Below are positions 13,681-20,339 of a stretch of DNA of 64,000 bases, piece after piece; the stretch's first letter is position 1; each line of letters begins with the position of its first letter. This DNA comes from a virus, in the IMG/VR virus record IMGVR_UViG_3300021959_006010, positions 211,367 to 275,366 of that record; one strand, 5' to 3'. A model generated the notes under the pieces. That model saw nothing but the letters and a program-made list of their open reading frames with translations, was not told where the DNA came from and did no database searches. The position numbers and the translations under genes were made by a program.

Positions 13681-14679
13681 ATGAATATCACTATCGTAGA
13701 AGGCACATATAAAATTCGAGGCAACGACACTTCAGTAGCAGGTCAAACGTTTCCTCTAGTAGAAGAGTTTAGAATGGGTAAGAATGGCGGGTACGTAACT
13801 GTTGATGGATCAGCAGTAGCAGGCTTCCCGGATCGTAATATCAAGATCAAGGTTGTAAGCGCCGACAGTTACGTACCCGCGGGGGAAGGCCCCGCTGATA
13901 GACAGCGCGAAGAAAGCGATGAAGAGATCATCGAACGAATTCGCACTCGCTTTGACATGCTAAAAGAAATGACCAAGGCTGTCAAGAAGCAAGATGTCAA
14001 AGCAATGATCGTAAGTGGCCCTCCAGGTGTTGGTAAGAGCCACGGCGTAGAAGAAGTACTTGATCGCTATAACACTATGCAGATGTTAGGCGGAGGCAAG
14101 CAGTTCGAAGTTATCAAAGGTGCTATGTCGCCCATTGGTTTGTACTGCAAGCTTTTCAAGATGGCAGACAAAGGTAAGGTTGTAGTGTTTGACGACTGTG
14201 ACTCGATCTTCCAGGACGAGCTAAGCCTTAACATCCTAAAGGCTGCTCTGGATTCAAAGAAAGATCGTTGGATCCACTGGAACACTGATTCGTTCAAGTT
14301 GCGCAACGAAGGTGTGCCAGACAAGTTCAAGTTCGAAGCAAGTGCGATCTTTATCACGAACCTAAAGTTTGACAAAGTCAAAGGTAAGATGCGTGAGCAC
14401 TTGGAAGCACTAGAGTCACGCTGTCACTACATGGACCTTACCATTGACACAGAACGAGACAAGATGCTCAGAATCAAGCAGGTCATTCGTGACGGTATGC
14501 TAGATAGCTATAAGCTGAGTGATGAGATCAAAGAAGAGATTGTAGACTTCTGCGATATTAATAAGAAGCGACTACGTGAATTGTCCCTAAGAACAGTTTT
14601 GAAAGTCGCCGATTTGGCACTTGCCTTTCCAGATCGTTGGGAAGCATTTGCCGAAAATACCGTGATGCGTCGAGCCTAG
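13681..14679 (+). CDS. AAA+ ATPase, 332 aa
   Basis: P-loop ATPase. The N-terminal 95 residues are a separate beta-rich domain; residues about 110-117 hold Walker A GPPGVGKS and about 167-172 Walker B VVFDDCD. AIFITNLKF is a sensor-1-like strand, and the ESRCHYMDL/TERDKML region looks like the arginine-finger and lid part. The general type resembles phage MoxR/CbbQ-like or DnaA-like loaders, but its partner is unknown. Largest gene of the early array, RBS GAGGGC. Its 3'UTR is the four-hairpin RNA at 14,698-14,846. Confidence 0.85.
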   Translation: MNITIVEGTYKIRGNDTSVAGQTFPLVEEFRMGKNGGYVTVDGSAVAGFPDRNIKIKVVSADSYVPAGEGPADRQREESDEEIIERIRTRFDMLKEMTKAVKKQDVKAMIVSGPPGVGKSHGVEEVLDRYNTMQMLGGGKQFEVIKGAMSPIGLYCKLFKMADKGKVVVFDDCDSIFQDELSLNILKAALDSKKDRWIHWNTDSFKLRNEGVPDKFKFEASAIFITNLKFDKVKGKMREHLEALESRCHYMDLTIDTERDKMLRIKQVIRDGMLDSYKLSDEIKEEIVDFCDINKKRLRELSLRTVLKVADLALAFPDRWEAFAENTVMRRA

Positions 14680-14697
14680 CTCCGCTGATTGGTAGAC

Positions 14698-14846
14698 ACT
14701 GTGAGCGGGTCCGCCCTCAACTTGCTCACAGTACATTGTGGTTGGACCGCCCTCATCCAACTACAGTAGAGTAGACGAACGCCCTCACGCTCTACTCTAA
14801 TAGTGCCCTCGCAGTGTATGCCCTCACACTGCGGGGGCTTTTTTTT
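14698..14846 (+). ncRNA. candidate sRNA: four stem-loops, each loop exposing GCCCTC
   Basis: Four consecutive hairpins follow the AAA+ ATPase stop. H1: 14698-14706/14724-14732, 9 bp perfect. H2: 14737-14746/14756-14765, 10 bp with one G-U. H3: 14767-14775/14791-14799, 9 bp perfect. H4: 14805-14817/14826-14838, 13 bp with one G-U, followed by T8, a textbook intrinsic terminator. Each loop contains GCCCTC (14713, 14749, 14781, 14820), in three cases GCCCTCA. GCCCTC is the exact reverse complement of GAGGGC, the ribosome-binding site of about 19 genes of this array. No promoter is visible just upstream, so it would be released from the ATPase mRNA. Likely role (inference): antisense titration or repression of early-gene translation; a protein-binding RNA of CsrB type is an alternative. 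Confidence 0.75.
14805..14846 (+). terminator. strong intrinsic terminator (hairpin 4 of the sRNA)
   Basis: 13-bp GC-rich stem with an 8-nt loop ATGCCCTC and eight T residues. It ends the AAA+ ATPase/sRNA transcript 12 nt before the next promoter. Confidence 0.92.
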
Positions 14847-14857
14847 GAAAAAAATGG

Positions 14858-14886
14858 TTGACAAGCTATAGGTTCGGTGTTATATT
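14858..14886 (+). promoter_or_regulatory. early promoter
   Basis: TTGACA (14858-14863), 17 nt, TATATT (14881-14886), then AAGTTG and GAGGGC. Confidence 0.85.
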
Positions 14887-14923
14887 ATTAGTATAAGTTG
14901 AAACACTGTAAGAGGGCAAACAG

Positions 14924-15118
14924 ATGATTAAGGTACACAACAGAGGTTACGGAACTGGCGAAGCACGTTACATTCCGTTGAGCGAAGTAAACATCCACAC
15001 ACAAAAGATCTGTGAGTTTACAGGCGCTCCGTACATTATCTTCGAGCACAAAGACTATCCGTTGGGTTCTTTGAGTGCTACATTTGATGGCACCTACTGG
15101 GACTGTGATTTAGACTAA
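14924..15118 (+). CDS. hypothetical early protein, 64 aa
   Basis: Beta-rich small protein (MIKVHNRGYGTGEARYIPL, then YIIFEHKDYPLGSLSATFDG) with an acidic end. Unrecognised. RBS GAGGGC. Followed 11 nt later by the 56-residue gene, probably one transcript. Confidence 0.7.
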   Translation: MIKVHNRGYGTGEARYIPLSEVNIHTQKICEFTGAPYIIFEHKDYPLGSLSATFDGTYWDCDLD

Positions 15119-15129
15119 GGGAGAATACG

Positions 15130-15300
15130 ATGTACGAAGATGAGAACGAAGATTTGATCATTGCTGTACTGGAGCAGATCCGCGAGGATGTCAGCAACGG
15201 AGACCTCACAGCAATCGAACAGTTGATTGAAATGCAGGCACCTTACGCACTGCTGAACTTCCTACCTGAAGAGAAACAGAAACAATTTATGGAAGATTAG
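15130..15300 (+). CDS. hypothetical protein, 56 aa
   Basis: Short gene with SD GGGAGAA. 56 residues, acidic and helical (LIIAVLEQIREDVSNGD, then QLIEMQAPYALLNFLPEE). It looks like a conserved small phage protein, but I cannot name it. Its stop touches the structured element at 15,301. Confidence 0.65.
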   Translation: MYEDENEDLIIAVLEQIREDVSNGDLTAIEQLIEMQAPYALLNFLPEEKQKQFMED

Positions 15301-15444
15301 GAGACTATTTTCCGGATGCGTCCGTGTAGAGGACCCGGCCGGCTAAAAGCACCATTGTTAGTTTCAGTCAAGCTAGAGCGGCAACGTCAATAAGGCCGTG
15401 CGGTGCGATTGGAGATACTAGGGGCGTATTCGGAAAATAGTTTC
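15301..15444 (+). ncRNA. structured RNA or MITE-like element with 20-bp closing helix
   Basis: The ends 15301-15320 and 15425-15444 can pair over all 20 positions, three of them G-U, enclosing 104 nt with further complementary pieces: TCC/GGA at 15321-15333, CGGCC 15336-15340 with GGCCG 15394-15398, ATTG 15354-15357 with CAAT 15388-15391, CACC with GGTG. It has no ORF. The G-U pairs favour an RNA; the short ATTAGG sequences just outside both ends leave a small transposon (MITE) possible. I could not match it to a known riboswitch or ribozyme. Confidence 0.6.
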
Positions 15445-15454
15445 AAATTAGGGG

Positions 15455-15483
15455 TTGACAAATCCCACAGTAGATCATATACT
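15455..15483 (+). promoter_or_regulatory. early promoter
   Basis: TTGACA (15455-15460), 17 nt, TATACT (15478-15483), then CAGTTAGG and GAGGGC. Confidence 0.87.
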
Positions 15484-15519
15484 GTATATAACAGTTAGGA
15501 AATAGCAAGAGGGCAAATC

Positions 15520-15828
15520 ATGCAATTCGTAATTACTACACAGTTCCTGGAAAACTACGGCGCACACTGCGAGGACGGTAAGTTCAAGTCCGGCAATGCA
15601 TATTGGAAGATGAAGGGAGGCACAGACTACTGTGTGTCAGGTCTTGATCGCATCCAAGATGCGGTTGCGTTCGTGGCAGCCAAGGAGATGCATAATAGCA
15701 TCGGCGCTAAGGAGTTTCCAGTAGAGTGGAAGACCTATGCAGAGTGGGAGCGTGATCTTCCGGAAGACGAGGACTACAGAGAGTTCTTGCTCGAGCAACT
15801 GAAACACGTAGACCCGAGGGAGGTGTAA
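15520..15828 (+). CDS. hypothetical early protein, 102 aa
   Basis: Soluble protein starting MQFVITTQFLENYGAH, with Trp/Tyr-rich acidic C-terminus (WERDLPEDEDYREFLLEQL). The opening strand plus YWKMKGG resembles small phage proteins of unknown function. RBS GAGGGC. Co-transcribed with the 53-residue gene starting 1 nt after its stop. Confidence 0.72.
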   Translation: MQFVITTQFLENYGAHCEDGKFKSGNAYWKMKGGTDYCVSGLDRIQDAVAFVAAKEMHNSIGAKEFPVEWKTYAEWERDLPEDEDYREFLLEQLKHVDPREV

Positions 15829-15829
15829 T

Positions 15830-15991
15830 ATGTTTCGTCAATATTTCGTATACTACGATGGTCGGTTCCAAGGAACTGTAATGGCACTTTCAGAACAGAG
15901 TGCGCTGGACAAAGGTTGCCAGATGGTAGGTGTGAGTGCTAGTGCCTACTCGGGTCGAGCACGCCGTTTGGTAGAAGTAATTCGCAAATAG
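15830..15991 (+). CDS. hypothetical protein, 53 aa
   Basis: Short gene behind GGGAGGTGTAAT. 53 residues, basic, beta-alpha-beta pattern (QYFVYYDGRFQGTVMALS, then EQSALDKGCQMVGVS). Similar small proteins occur in marine T4-like phages as I recall; function unknown. Confidence 0.7.
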   Translation: MFRQYFVYYDGRFQGTVMALSEQSALDKGCQMVGVSASAYSGRARRLVEVIRK

Positions 15992-15994
15992 AGG

Positions 15995-16023
15995 TTGACA
16001 AACCGTCAATCCTTTGTTATAGT
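15995..16023 (+). promoter_or_regulatory. early promoter
   Basis: TTGACA (15995-16000), 17 nt, TATAGT (16018-16023), starting 3 nt after the preceding stop. Confidence 0.87.
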
Positions 16024-16056
16024 GTATGTATAAGTTAAACAAACGAGGGCAAAGAT

Positions 16057-16284
16057 ATGTTTAATGCACGAGACGAAGCACTAGAATTGGTAGAGAACGG
16101 CGTAGTGTCAGCAGAGTATTTGCTAACAGCCTGCCTCAAGTATATGTCAACAGACGATGTTGCAGACATGCTAGATGCTAACGAACTTTCCGATCGCTTC
16201 CTAGAAGATGACGAGCCAGACGTAGACGAGGCTCAGGAGTGGGAAGACTTTGGCGAAGTTGGTTACGAACCGGAGTATATCTAA
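16057..16284 (+). CDS. hypothetical early protein, 75 aa
   Basis: Very acidic helical protein (YMSTDDVADMLDANELSDRF, then EDDEPDVDEAQEWEDF). RBS GAGGGC. Its TAA overlaps the next ATG (TAATG). Unknown function; the acidity could suit a nucleic-acid mimic, without further support. Confidence 0.72.
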   Translation: MFNARDEALELVENGVVSAEYLLTACLKYMSTDDVADMLDANELSDRFLEDDEPDVDEAQEWEDFGEVGYEPEYI

Positions 16285-16445
16285 TGGCAGGAGCAGACAA
16301 CACTCGTCGCATTTACATCACAGTCGCGCTGGAGATACTGCGTGACGCAAACGAACAGGAAGTAATCGCAGAGTGCGATTACACCTTTGAACATCCCGAC
16401 ATTGTCGATACGGAAATTATGGGAGAGGACGAATACTATGCCTAA
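16284..16445 (+). CDS. hypothetical protein, 53 aa
   Basis: Start set at ATG 16284, overlapping the preceding stop. 53 residues: a strand-helix opening (RRIYITVALEILRDANEQEV) and an acidic end. Overlaps the next gene by 8 nt. Unrecognised. Confidence 0.65.
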   Translation: MAGADNTRRIYITVALEILRDANEQEVIAECDYTFEHPDIVDTEIMGEDEYYA

Positions 16446-16989
16446 TTGGTGCAATAACTCATTTTCAATCACCGGCTCTACTGAGTCAATCAAAGAACTG
16501 TGGGACACAGCACAGACTGCCGACAACGGTGAATTCGGCTTGCTCAATGCTATTATGCCAATGCCCAAAGAGCTAGAAGGCACAACGGCTCCTAGCGAAG
16601 GTGGCGACAACTGGTATAACTGGCGAGTAGAGAACTGGGGCACCAAGTGGGAGGTCTCAGACGAAGGACTCGAGTATACGGATCACGGAGATGGCACTGC
16701 ATCAATCGATGGTTGGTTTGACAGTGCATGGGCTCCACCCATTGGTGTGTATGAGCAATTGGCTGCCGACTTTGACTCGTGTGTGATCGAGTGCTCTTAC
16801 TACGAGCCCGGCATGGACTTCGGAGGCTTTTGGTCAAGTGAGAAAGGAGACATCTACTTTGAAAGCCTAGACGATATGCTAAAAGAAGATCCGGACACTT
16901 GGAGCGACGAGTTCCGAGAATTTGAAGCAGAGTATGATCTGCTGTCAGAAGAGTGGCGCTTCGAAGACGAAGAAGTAGAATTAGATTAA
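16438..16989 (+). CDS. Api92/YubB-like ferredoxin-fold protein (DUF1281)
   Basis: 183 residues. Start at ATG 16438, giving the family-typical MPNWCNNSFSITG. Further family marks: the WYNWRVENWGTKWEV segment (about residues 60-74), GWFDSAWAPPIGVYEQL (about 97-113) and YYEPGMDFGGFW (about 125-136). Such proteins occur on plasmids and phages (YubB of F-like plasmids, Api92 of phage APSE); the fold is ferredoxin-like, the biochemical role unknown. The acidic tail is extra. Third gene of the 16,057 operon. Confidence 0.85.
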   Translation: MPNWCNNSFSITGSTESIKELWDTAQTADNGEFGLLNAIMPMPKELEGTTAPSEGGDNWYNWRVENWGTKWEVSDEGLEYTDHGDGTASIDGWFDSAWAPPIGVYEQLAADFDSCVIECSYYEPGMDFGGFWSSEKGDIYFESLDDMLKEDPDTWSDEFREFEAEYDLLSEEWRFEDEEVELD

Positions 16990-16998
16990 AAAAAGAGG

Positions 16999-17027
16999 TT
17001 GACACAGTGAGCCATTGGTGCTATAGT
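16999..17027 (+). promoter_or_regulatory. early promoter
   Basis: TTGACA (16999-17004), 17 nt, TATAGT (17022-17027), then CAGTTAGGAGGGC directly. Confidence 0.87.
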
Positions 17028-17052
17028 ATAGATAACAGTTAGGAGGGCACCT

Positions 17053-17313
17053 ATGGCTTACTGGACACACACCGTCAAACCAATTGGTTGTTTCGTAGAG
17101 AAAGAGGTAGGCAACTACTTCGAGTATAGCGTCAACGACGATCCACTCACAGGCTTCAACGAAGACTTCCCACACAAGATTTGGGTAGGAGACGGCTACC
17201 GTTATGGAAATGTCAAGAAGACGGTTGCTGTGATCTGTGTAGACGAAGACGAATACGGCTTGCCTGTAGTAGAGAAGTGGTTCTTGAAAAAGAATACAGC
17301 TTATGCAAATTAG
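17053..17313 (+). CDS. hypothetical early protein, 86 aa
   Basis: Beta-rich acidic protein (CFVEKEVGNYFEYSVNDDPL, then TVAVICVDEDEYGLPVVEKW), possibly a small barrel. RBS GGAGGGC. Unrecognised. Confidence 0.7.
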   Translation: MAYWTHTVKPIGCFVEKEVGNYFEYSVNDDPLTGFNEDFPHKIWVGDGYRYGNVKKTVAVICVDEDEYGLPVVEKWFLKKNTAYAN

Positions 17314-17316
17314 GGG

Positions 17317-17345
17317 TTGACAAAACACTAGACTGAGTGCATACT
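17317..17345 (+). promoter_or_regulatory. early promoter
   Basis: TTGACA (17317-17322), 17 nt, CATACT (17340-17345), then TAGTTAG and GGAGGGC. Confidence 0.8.
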
Positions 17346-17379
17346 GTATATATAGTTAGAAATTAGGAGGGCTCCTACA

Positions 17380-17595
17380 ATGGCAACAGAATTAAAAAGC
17401 ACAACAGAAGATGTTAGCTTGACACGCTTTTGGGGCGGCGAAGCTCGCGGCACTTGTGTACAGGTTACAACAACCTACACAGCAGATCCAAAAGACTTCT
17501 TTAAGCATATAAGTTTGACACGCGAAGAGGCTGCAAGTGTAGCAGCCGACTTGATGAAGTTTGCACAAGGCACAGAAGAGGAGCACTGGGCATGA
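17380..17595 (+). CDS. hypothetical early protein, 71 aa
   Basis: Compact protein: beta strands (SLTRFWGGEARGTCVQVTT) and a C-terminal helix (LTREEAASVAADLMKFA). Reminiscent of small conserved proteins of marine myophages, without a known role. Stop overlaps the next gene as ATGA. Confidence 0.72.
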   Translation: MATELKSTTEDVSLTRFWGGEARGTCVQVTTTYTADPKDFFKHISLTREEAASVAADLMKFAQGTEEEHWA

Positions 17596-17798
17596 TTAAG
17601 TCACTATTGGTTGGATTGTTTGTAGGCGGCGCATTGTTTGTTCTTGCAGACTATGCGCTTTCGATTCCAGACGTAAAGATGAGCTATGCTACAAACACCT
17701 GCGTAGAAGTTATCAATTATCCTAGTACGCTGTTTGGCACTACCAACTTCAGCTGTGAGTTGATGCCAACAAAATTTAATCACATTTGGGTAAAATAG
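17592..17798 (+). CDS. small membrane/exported protein, 68 aa
   Basis: N-terminal hydrophobic segment (LLVGLFVGGALFVLADYAL, residues 4-22) serves as signal anchor; the rest carries two cysteines (NTCVEVI, SCELMP) that could form a disulfide outside the cytoplasm. Translationally coupled to the preceding gene. Function unknown. Confidence 0.7.
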   Translation: MIKSLLVGLFVGGALFVLADYALSIPDVKMSYATNTCVEVINYPSTLFGTTNFSCELMPTKFNHIWVK

Positions 17799-17801
17799 GG
17801 G

Positions 17802-17830
17802 TTGACAAAACCCCTAGCTGGTGGTATACT
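17802..17830 (+). promoter_or_regulatory. early promoter
   Basis: TTGACA (17802-17807), 17 nt, TATACT (17825-17830), then CAGTTAGG and GAGGGT. Confidence 0.87.
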
Positions 17831-17862
17831 GTATATAACAGTTAGGAAACGAGGGTTAGAAA

Positions 17863-18213
17863 ATGAAAAAATTCGCAATCAACACAGCAAGCAATCTAAT
17901 GTCAGCAGCCGTAATTGGCGGCGTATTGTTGTTCGCGGCGGCACCAGCACACGCTTGGGGCGAACGTGAGCAAGGCATTCTTACTGGAGTGATTGGCACA
18001 CTGATCATCCAAGACATCAATCGTGGCAACAACGGTCACACCACACACGGTCATCAGCATCCGCAACAGCCTGTAGTCATCCAGCACACCACTCGCAACT
18101 GCGGCGTTGAAGTTCGCACAGTATACACAGACGGTGGCACACGTTCGATTACCGATACTGTTGATGCGTGTACTGGTCGATTGATTCAACGTGTAGAACG
18201 CAAGAGCTGGTAA
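17863..18213 (+). CDS. secreted protein with signal peptide, 116 aa
   Basis: Signal peptide: basic start MKKFAINTASN, hydrophobic core VIGGVLLFAAA, cleavage after AHA. The mature part has a His-rich segment (GHTTHGHQHPQQP, possible metal binding) and two cysteines (RNCGVEV, DACTGRL). Probably periplasmic; early synthesis suggests an envelope role such as superinfection exclusion, which is inference. RBS GAGGGT. Confidence 0.75.
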   Translation: MKKFAINTASNLMSAAVIGGVLLFAAAPAHAWGEREQGILTGVIGTLIIQDINRGNNGHTTHGHQHPQQPVVIQHTTRNCGVEVRTVYTDGGTRSITDTVDACTGRLIQRVERKSW

Positions 18214-18214
18214 T

Positions 18215-18394
18215 ATGTATATAGTCGAAGACAACGACGGTCGTACGATTGCAATATGCAGTCGGCTAGAAGATGCTCGTGCATACACGGCAACCAACCT
18301 TGATAATGTAACCTATACCATAAAGGAAAACACATGCAATTCTTCGAAGCAACAGAACAGCAACGAAAGCTCGCAGACATCGGCCGACAAATGA
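18215..18394 (+). CDS. hypothetical protein, 59 aa
   Basis: Short gene one nt after the previous stop: MYIVEDNDGRTIAICSRLED opening, a strand-turn-strand-helix pattern typical of small phage proteins. The last 20 residues overlap the next gene by 61 nt and look less constrained. Unrecognised. Confidence 0.5.
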   Translation: MYIVEDNDGRTIAICSRLEDARAYTATNLDNVTYTIKENTCNSSKQQNSNESSQTSADK

Positions 18395-18603
18395 TGGACT
18401 GGAGCGAGAACTACGGTCGCACCCAAGGCCTACGAGACGTAACGGACAACGGCCTGCGAACACTGAACGAAATGAGTCACGTGGGCAACATGCTCACTCA
18501 CTACGGTGCTCCTTATGGAACTAGTTCCAAAGACTTCTCAGAAGCAGACCGCAAATTAATTGCTCAGTTCCTACAGAAAGAGGTTGACATCGAGCGCAAG
18601 TGA
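18334..18603 (+). CDS. hypothetical protein, 89 aa
   Basis: Helical soluble protein (QQRKLADIGRQMMDWSENYG, then DFSEADRKLIAQFLQKE). SD AAAGGAAA 5 nt before ATG. Its last codons (EVDIERK) contain the -35 box and spacer of the next promoter. Unrecognised. Confidence 0.7.
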   Translation: MQFFEATEQQRKLADIGRQMMDWSENYGRTQGLRDVTDNGLRTLNEMSHVGNMLTHYGAPYGTSSKDFSEADRKLIAQFLQKEVDIERK

Positions 18604-18612
18604 TGGTATACT
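18584..18612 (+). promoter_or_regulatory. early promoter overlapping a gene end
   Basis: TTGACA (18584-18589), 17 nt, TATACT (18607-18612); the -35 lies in the coding end of the 89-residue gene. Confidence 0.87.
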
Positions 18613-18645
18613 GTATATAACAGTTAAGCAATAGAGGGCAAAACT

Positions 18646-18921
18646 ATGCGTAAACTACAGCAATTCGTCGACGATCAGAACGTGTGGAGATCACTCTTCA
18701 ACACTGCAGAGATCACTTTCCCACTAAGCCAAGCACATGTAAACGACTTAGGCAAGAGCATTGACTCAAAGCTTTCGCCAGAAAACCTACATCAAGACGG
18801 AGAGCGCGACTACAAAGAAGCGATCCGCATTGGCAACTACCTTAACGATGTACTGGACGAGCTGAATGCATACTGCAAACAGAACAGTCTAGTAGAACCA
18901 ACTGTATGGGAGGCATGGTAA
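18646..18921 (+). CDS. hypothetical early protein, 91 aa
   Basis: Mostly helical protein (MRKLQQFVDDQNVWRSLF, YKEAIRIGNYLNDVLDELN). RBS GAGGGC. Stop overlaps the next start as TAATG. Unrecognised. Confidence 0.7.
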   Translation: MRKLQQFVDDQNVWRSLFNTAEITFPLSQAHVNDLGKSIDSKLSPENLHQDGERDYKEAIRIGNYLNDVLDELNAYCKQNSLVEPTVWEAW

Positions 18922-19166
18922 TGAACCTAGCACAAACATTCTTCCAGGCTGTTAACAAACCTGAGAACTGGTACAAAGAAGACGGCATGAGCCGCATCAA
19001 TTGGAACTTCGTAGACGCTGACTGCTACATGGCATGCGGCAGAGAGTATCCAACAACAGATGCATTCTACGACGAGTGGAACGCATTGTGCGACATCTAT
19101 GTTGCAAGCTATAACAGCCACAGTCTACAAATGAACCAAATACTGGTTGACACAGTACCGGCTTGA
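18921..19166 (+). CDS. hypothetical protein, 81 aa
   Basis: Start set at ATG 18921. Soluble helical protein with three cysteines (ADCYMACGRE, LCDIYVA). Its C-terminal VDTVPA codons contain the next -35 box. Unrecognised. Confidence 0.68.
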   Translation: MNLAQTFFQAVNKPENWYKEDGMSRINWNFVDADCYMACGREYPTTDAFYDEWNALCDIYVASYNSHSLQMNQILVDTVPA

Positions 19167-19175
19167 AGCTATACT
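19147..19175 (+). promoter_or_regulatory. early promoter overlapping a gene end
   Basis: TTGACA (19147-19152), 17 nt, TATACT (19170-19175), then AAGTTAAAC and GAGGGC. Last cassette of the array. Confidence 0.87.
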
Positions 19176-19211
19176 GTAAGAGTAAGTTAAACAAAGCAAG
19201 AGGGCATTGCA

Positions 19212-19556
19212 ATGAACTACACTGTAAACGAAATCCAAAACATCCTAGCAGAAGCAACTGAAGCAGCCTACACTGCCGCGGACGCATTTGAACAGGAATA
19301 CTTTCCGGACAACGGCTGGGGAGCATGTGGCTTTGCTTGGGTAGACATATTCGGCATTAAAGGCAACACCAAGCTGGGCCGTGCGCTTAAGGCAGCAGGC
19401 ATTACTAAGAGCTACAACGGCGCACACCAAATATGGAACCCGTCAAAGTATCCTACACAGAATGTAGACACACTAGAAGCAGGTGCACGAGCGGCAGCAG
19501 ATGTGTTCCGCAAGTATGGCTTTGACAAAACATACGCAGGCAGTCGACTAGACTAA
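19212..19556 (+). CDS. hypothetical early protein, 114 aa
   Basis: Soluble alpha-rich protein: an acidic N-terminal helix (EIQNILAEATEAAYTAADAF), an aromatic segment (GWGACGFAWVDIFGI) and a basic C-terminal helix (AAADVFRKYGFDKTY). The GWGACGFAWV.. segment recalls small phage proteins of unknown function. RBS GAGGGC. Last gene of the array; ends before the terminator at 19,583. Confidence 0.72.
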   Translation: MNYTVNEIQNILAEATEAAYTAADAFEQEYFPDNGWGACGFAWVDIFGIKGNTKLGRALKAAGITKSYNGAHQIWNPSKYPTQNVDTLEAGARAAADVFRKYGFDKTYAGSRLD

Positions 19557-19582
19557 TACGATCAAACAGTAGAGAGACTAGG

Positions 19583-19609
19583 GGCAAGTTCTAACGCTTG
19601 CCTTTTTTC
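19583..19609 (+). terminator. intrinsic terminator of the early array
   Basis: GGCAAG (19583-19588) / CTTGCC (19597-19602) followed by T6. Confidence 0.75.
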
Positions 19610-20055
19610 TTTTCAAAATAAAAAAATAAAAAAATTTTTTCTCGAGGGGGGCCGGGGCTTATATAAAAAGTCTTGTAAAAACAAGCACTTAGCTTAATGA
19701 GCAGTTTTAAAAATGGTGTGATGCAAAATCACCACCTCACTTCTATAAGTACTCCACCACAATTTTTTGCGCAGCAGATTTTTTTACCCTGTAGACCCAT
19801 TTCGGACAATGTATATAAAAGCCTCTACACAATAAGCGTATACTCGCGCAACACAATAAGCGTAGGGAGCTCTTGTGTAACAAAGCGAGCTCTGCGTAAC
19901 ACACACGTGAGTGCAAGAGTCGCTTCCTGAAAGGAAAGACTCTCCAACGAGCGTGTTAGTTGTCGCTTTGCGAAGCAAAAGACGACTTTGAGTTTGCTCA
20001 TATATAGCGTGTACTACAGAACCTCTACAGTGTGCGCTATACAGTGATAAGTAAT
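19610..20055. other. hairpin-rich spacer, left part
   Basis: No credible gene. A run of local stem-loops: GAGCTC-TTGT/ACAA-GAGCTC (about 19870-19895), AGAGTC/GACTCT enclosing TTCC/GGAA (about 19916-19945), and GTC-CTTTGC/GCAAAAGAC (about 19960-19985). A 17-nt copy of AAAAACAAGCACTTAGC (19677-19693) matches the left side of the terminator at 10,308. It may encode small RNAs or stacked terminators; a 77-codon + frame (19,697-19,930) crosses all hairpins and is not accepted. Confidence 0.5.
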
Positions 20056-20277
20056 ATGGACATTATGTACGAAATAAAACTTATATATACTCCTGAGCCA
20101 TACTCGCTAACTCTAAAAGAGTCAATCACATACTGTGCTACAGTAGAGTTATTCTTGCGCGGCATACACACATCACAGTGCAGTGCCAGTAGAATAGCTT
20201 TTGAGTCAGATAGAGATCGCATGCTAGGTTTGCTTATACTATCAGAGAGTACAAGCTTTACTCCTGTAATTATATAG
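20056..20277 (+). CDS. possible small protein, 73 aa
   Basis: ATG at 20056; product starts MDIMYEIKLIYTPEPYSL and has a plausible helix (SRIAFESDRDRMLGLLILS). There is no strong ribosome-binding site or promoter and it is isolated within a hairpin-rich spacer, so it may be real or chance. Confidence 0.4.
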   Translation: MDIMYEIKLIYTPEPYSLTLKESITYCATVELFLRGIHTSQCSASRIAFESDRDRMLGLLILSESTSFTPVII

Positions 20278-20339
20278 GTGTCTGTGCGCTAATATAAGCG
20301 TCATACAGCAGGTTTAGGATTGTTTGGCATCGTGTGCAA

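Noticed and set aside
14676-14864. 62-codon - strand frame over the four hairpins
   Set aside because: The stem-loops and terminator explain the sequence. The frame lacks a ribosome-binding site and its product is Cys/Arg-rich without family features.
15301-15444. HDV-like, hammerhead or twister ribozyme
   Set aside because: GGCCGGC and GGCAAC pieces recall HDV-type ribozymes, but the required pairing order and catalytic cores are not present by eye.
19697-19930. 77-codon + frame in the hairpin-rich spacer
   Set aside because: It crosses several strong stem-loops, has no ribosome-binding site, and its product looks random.
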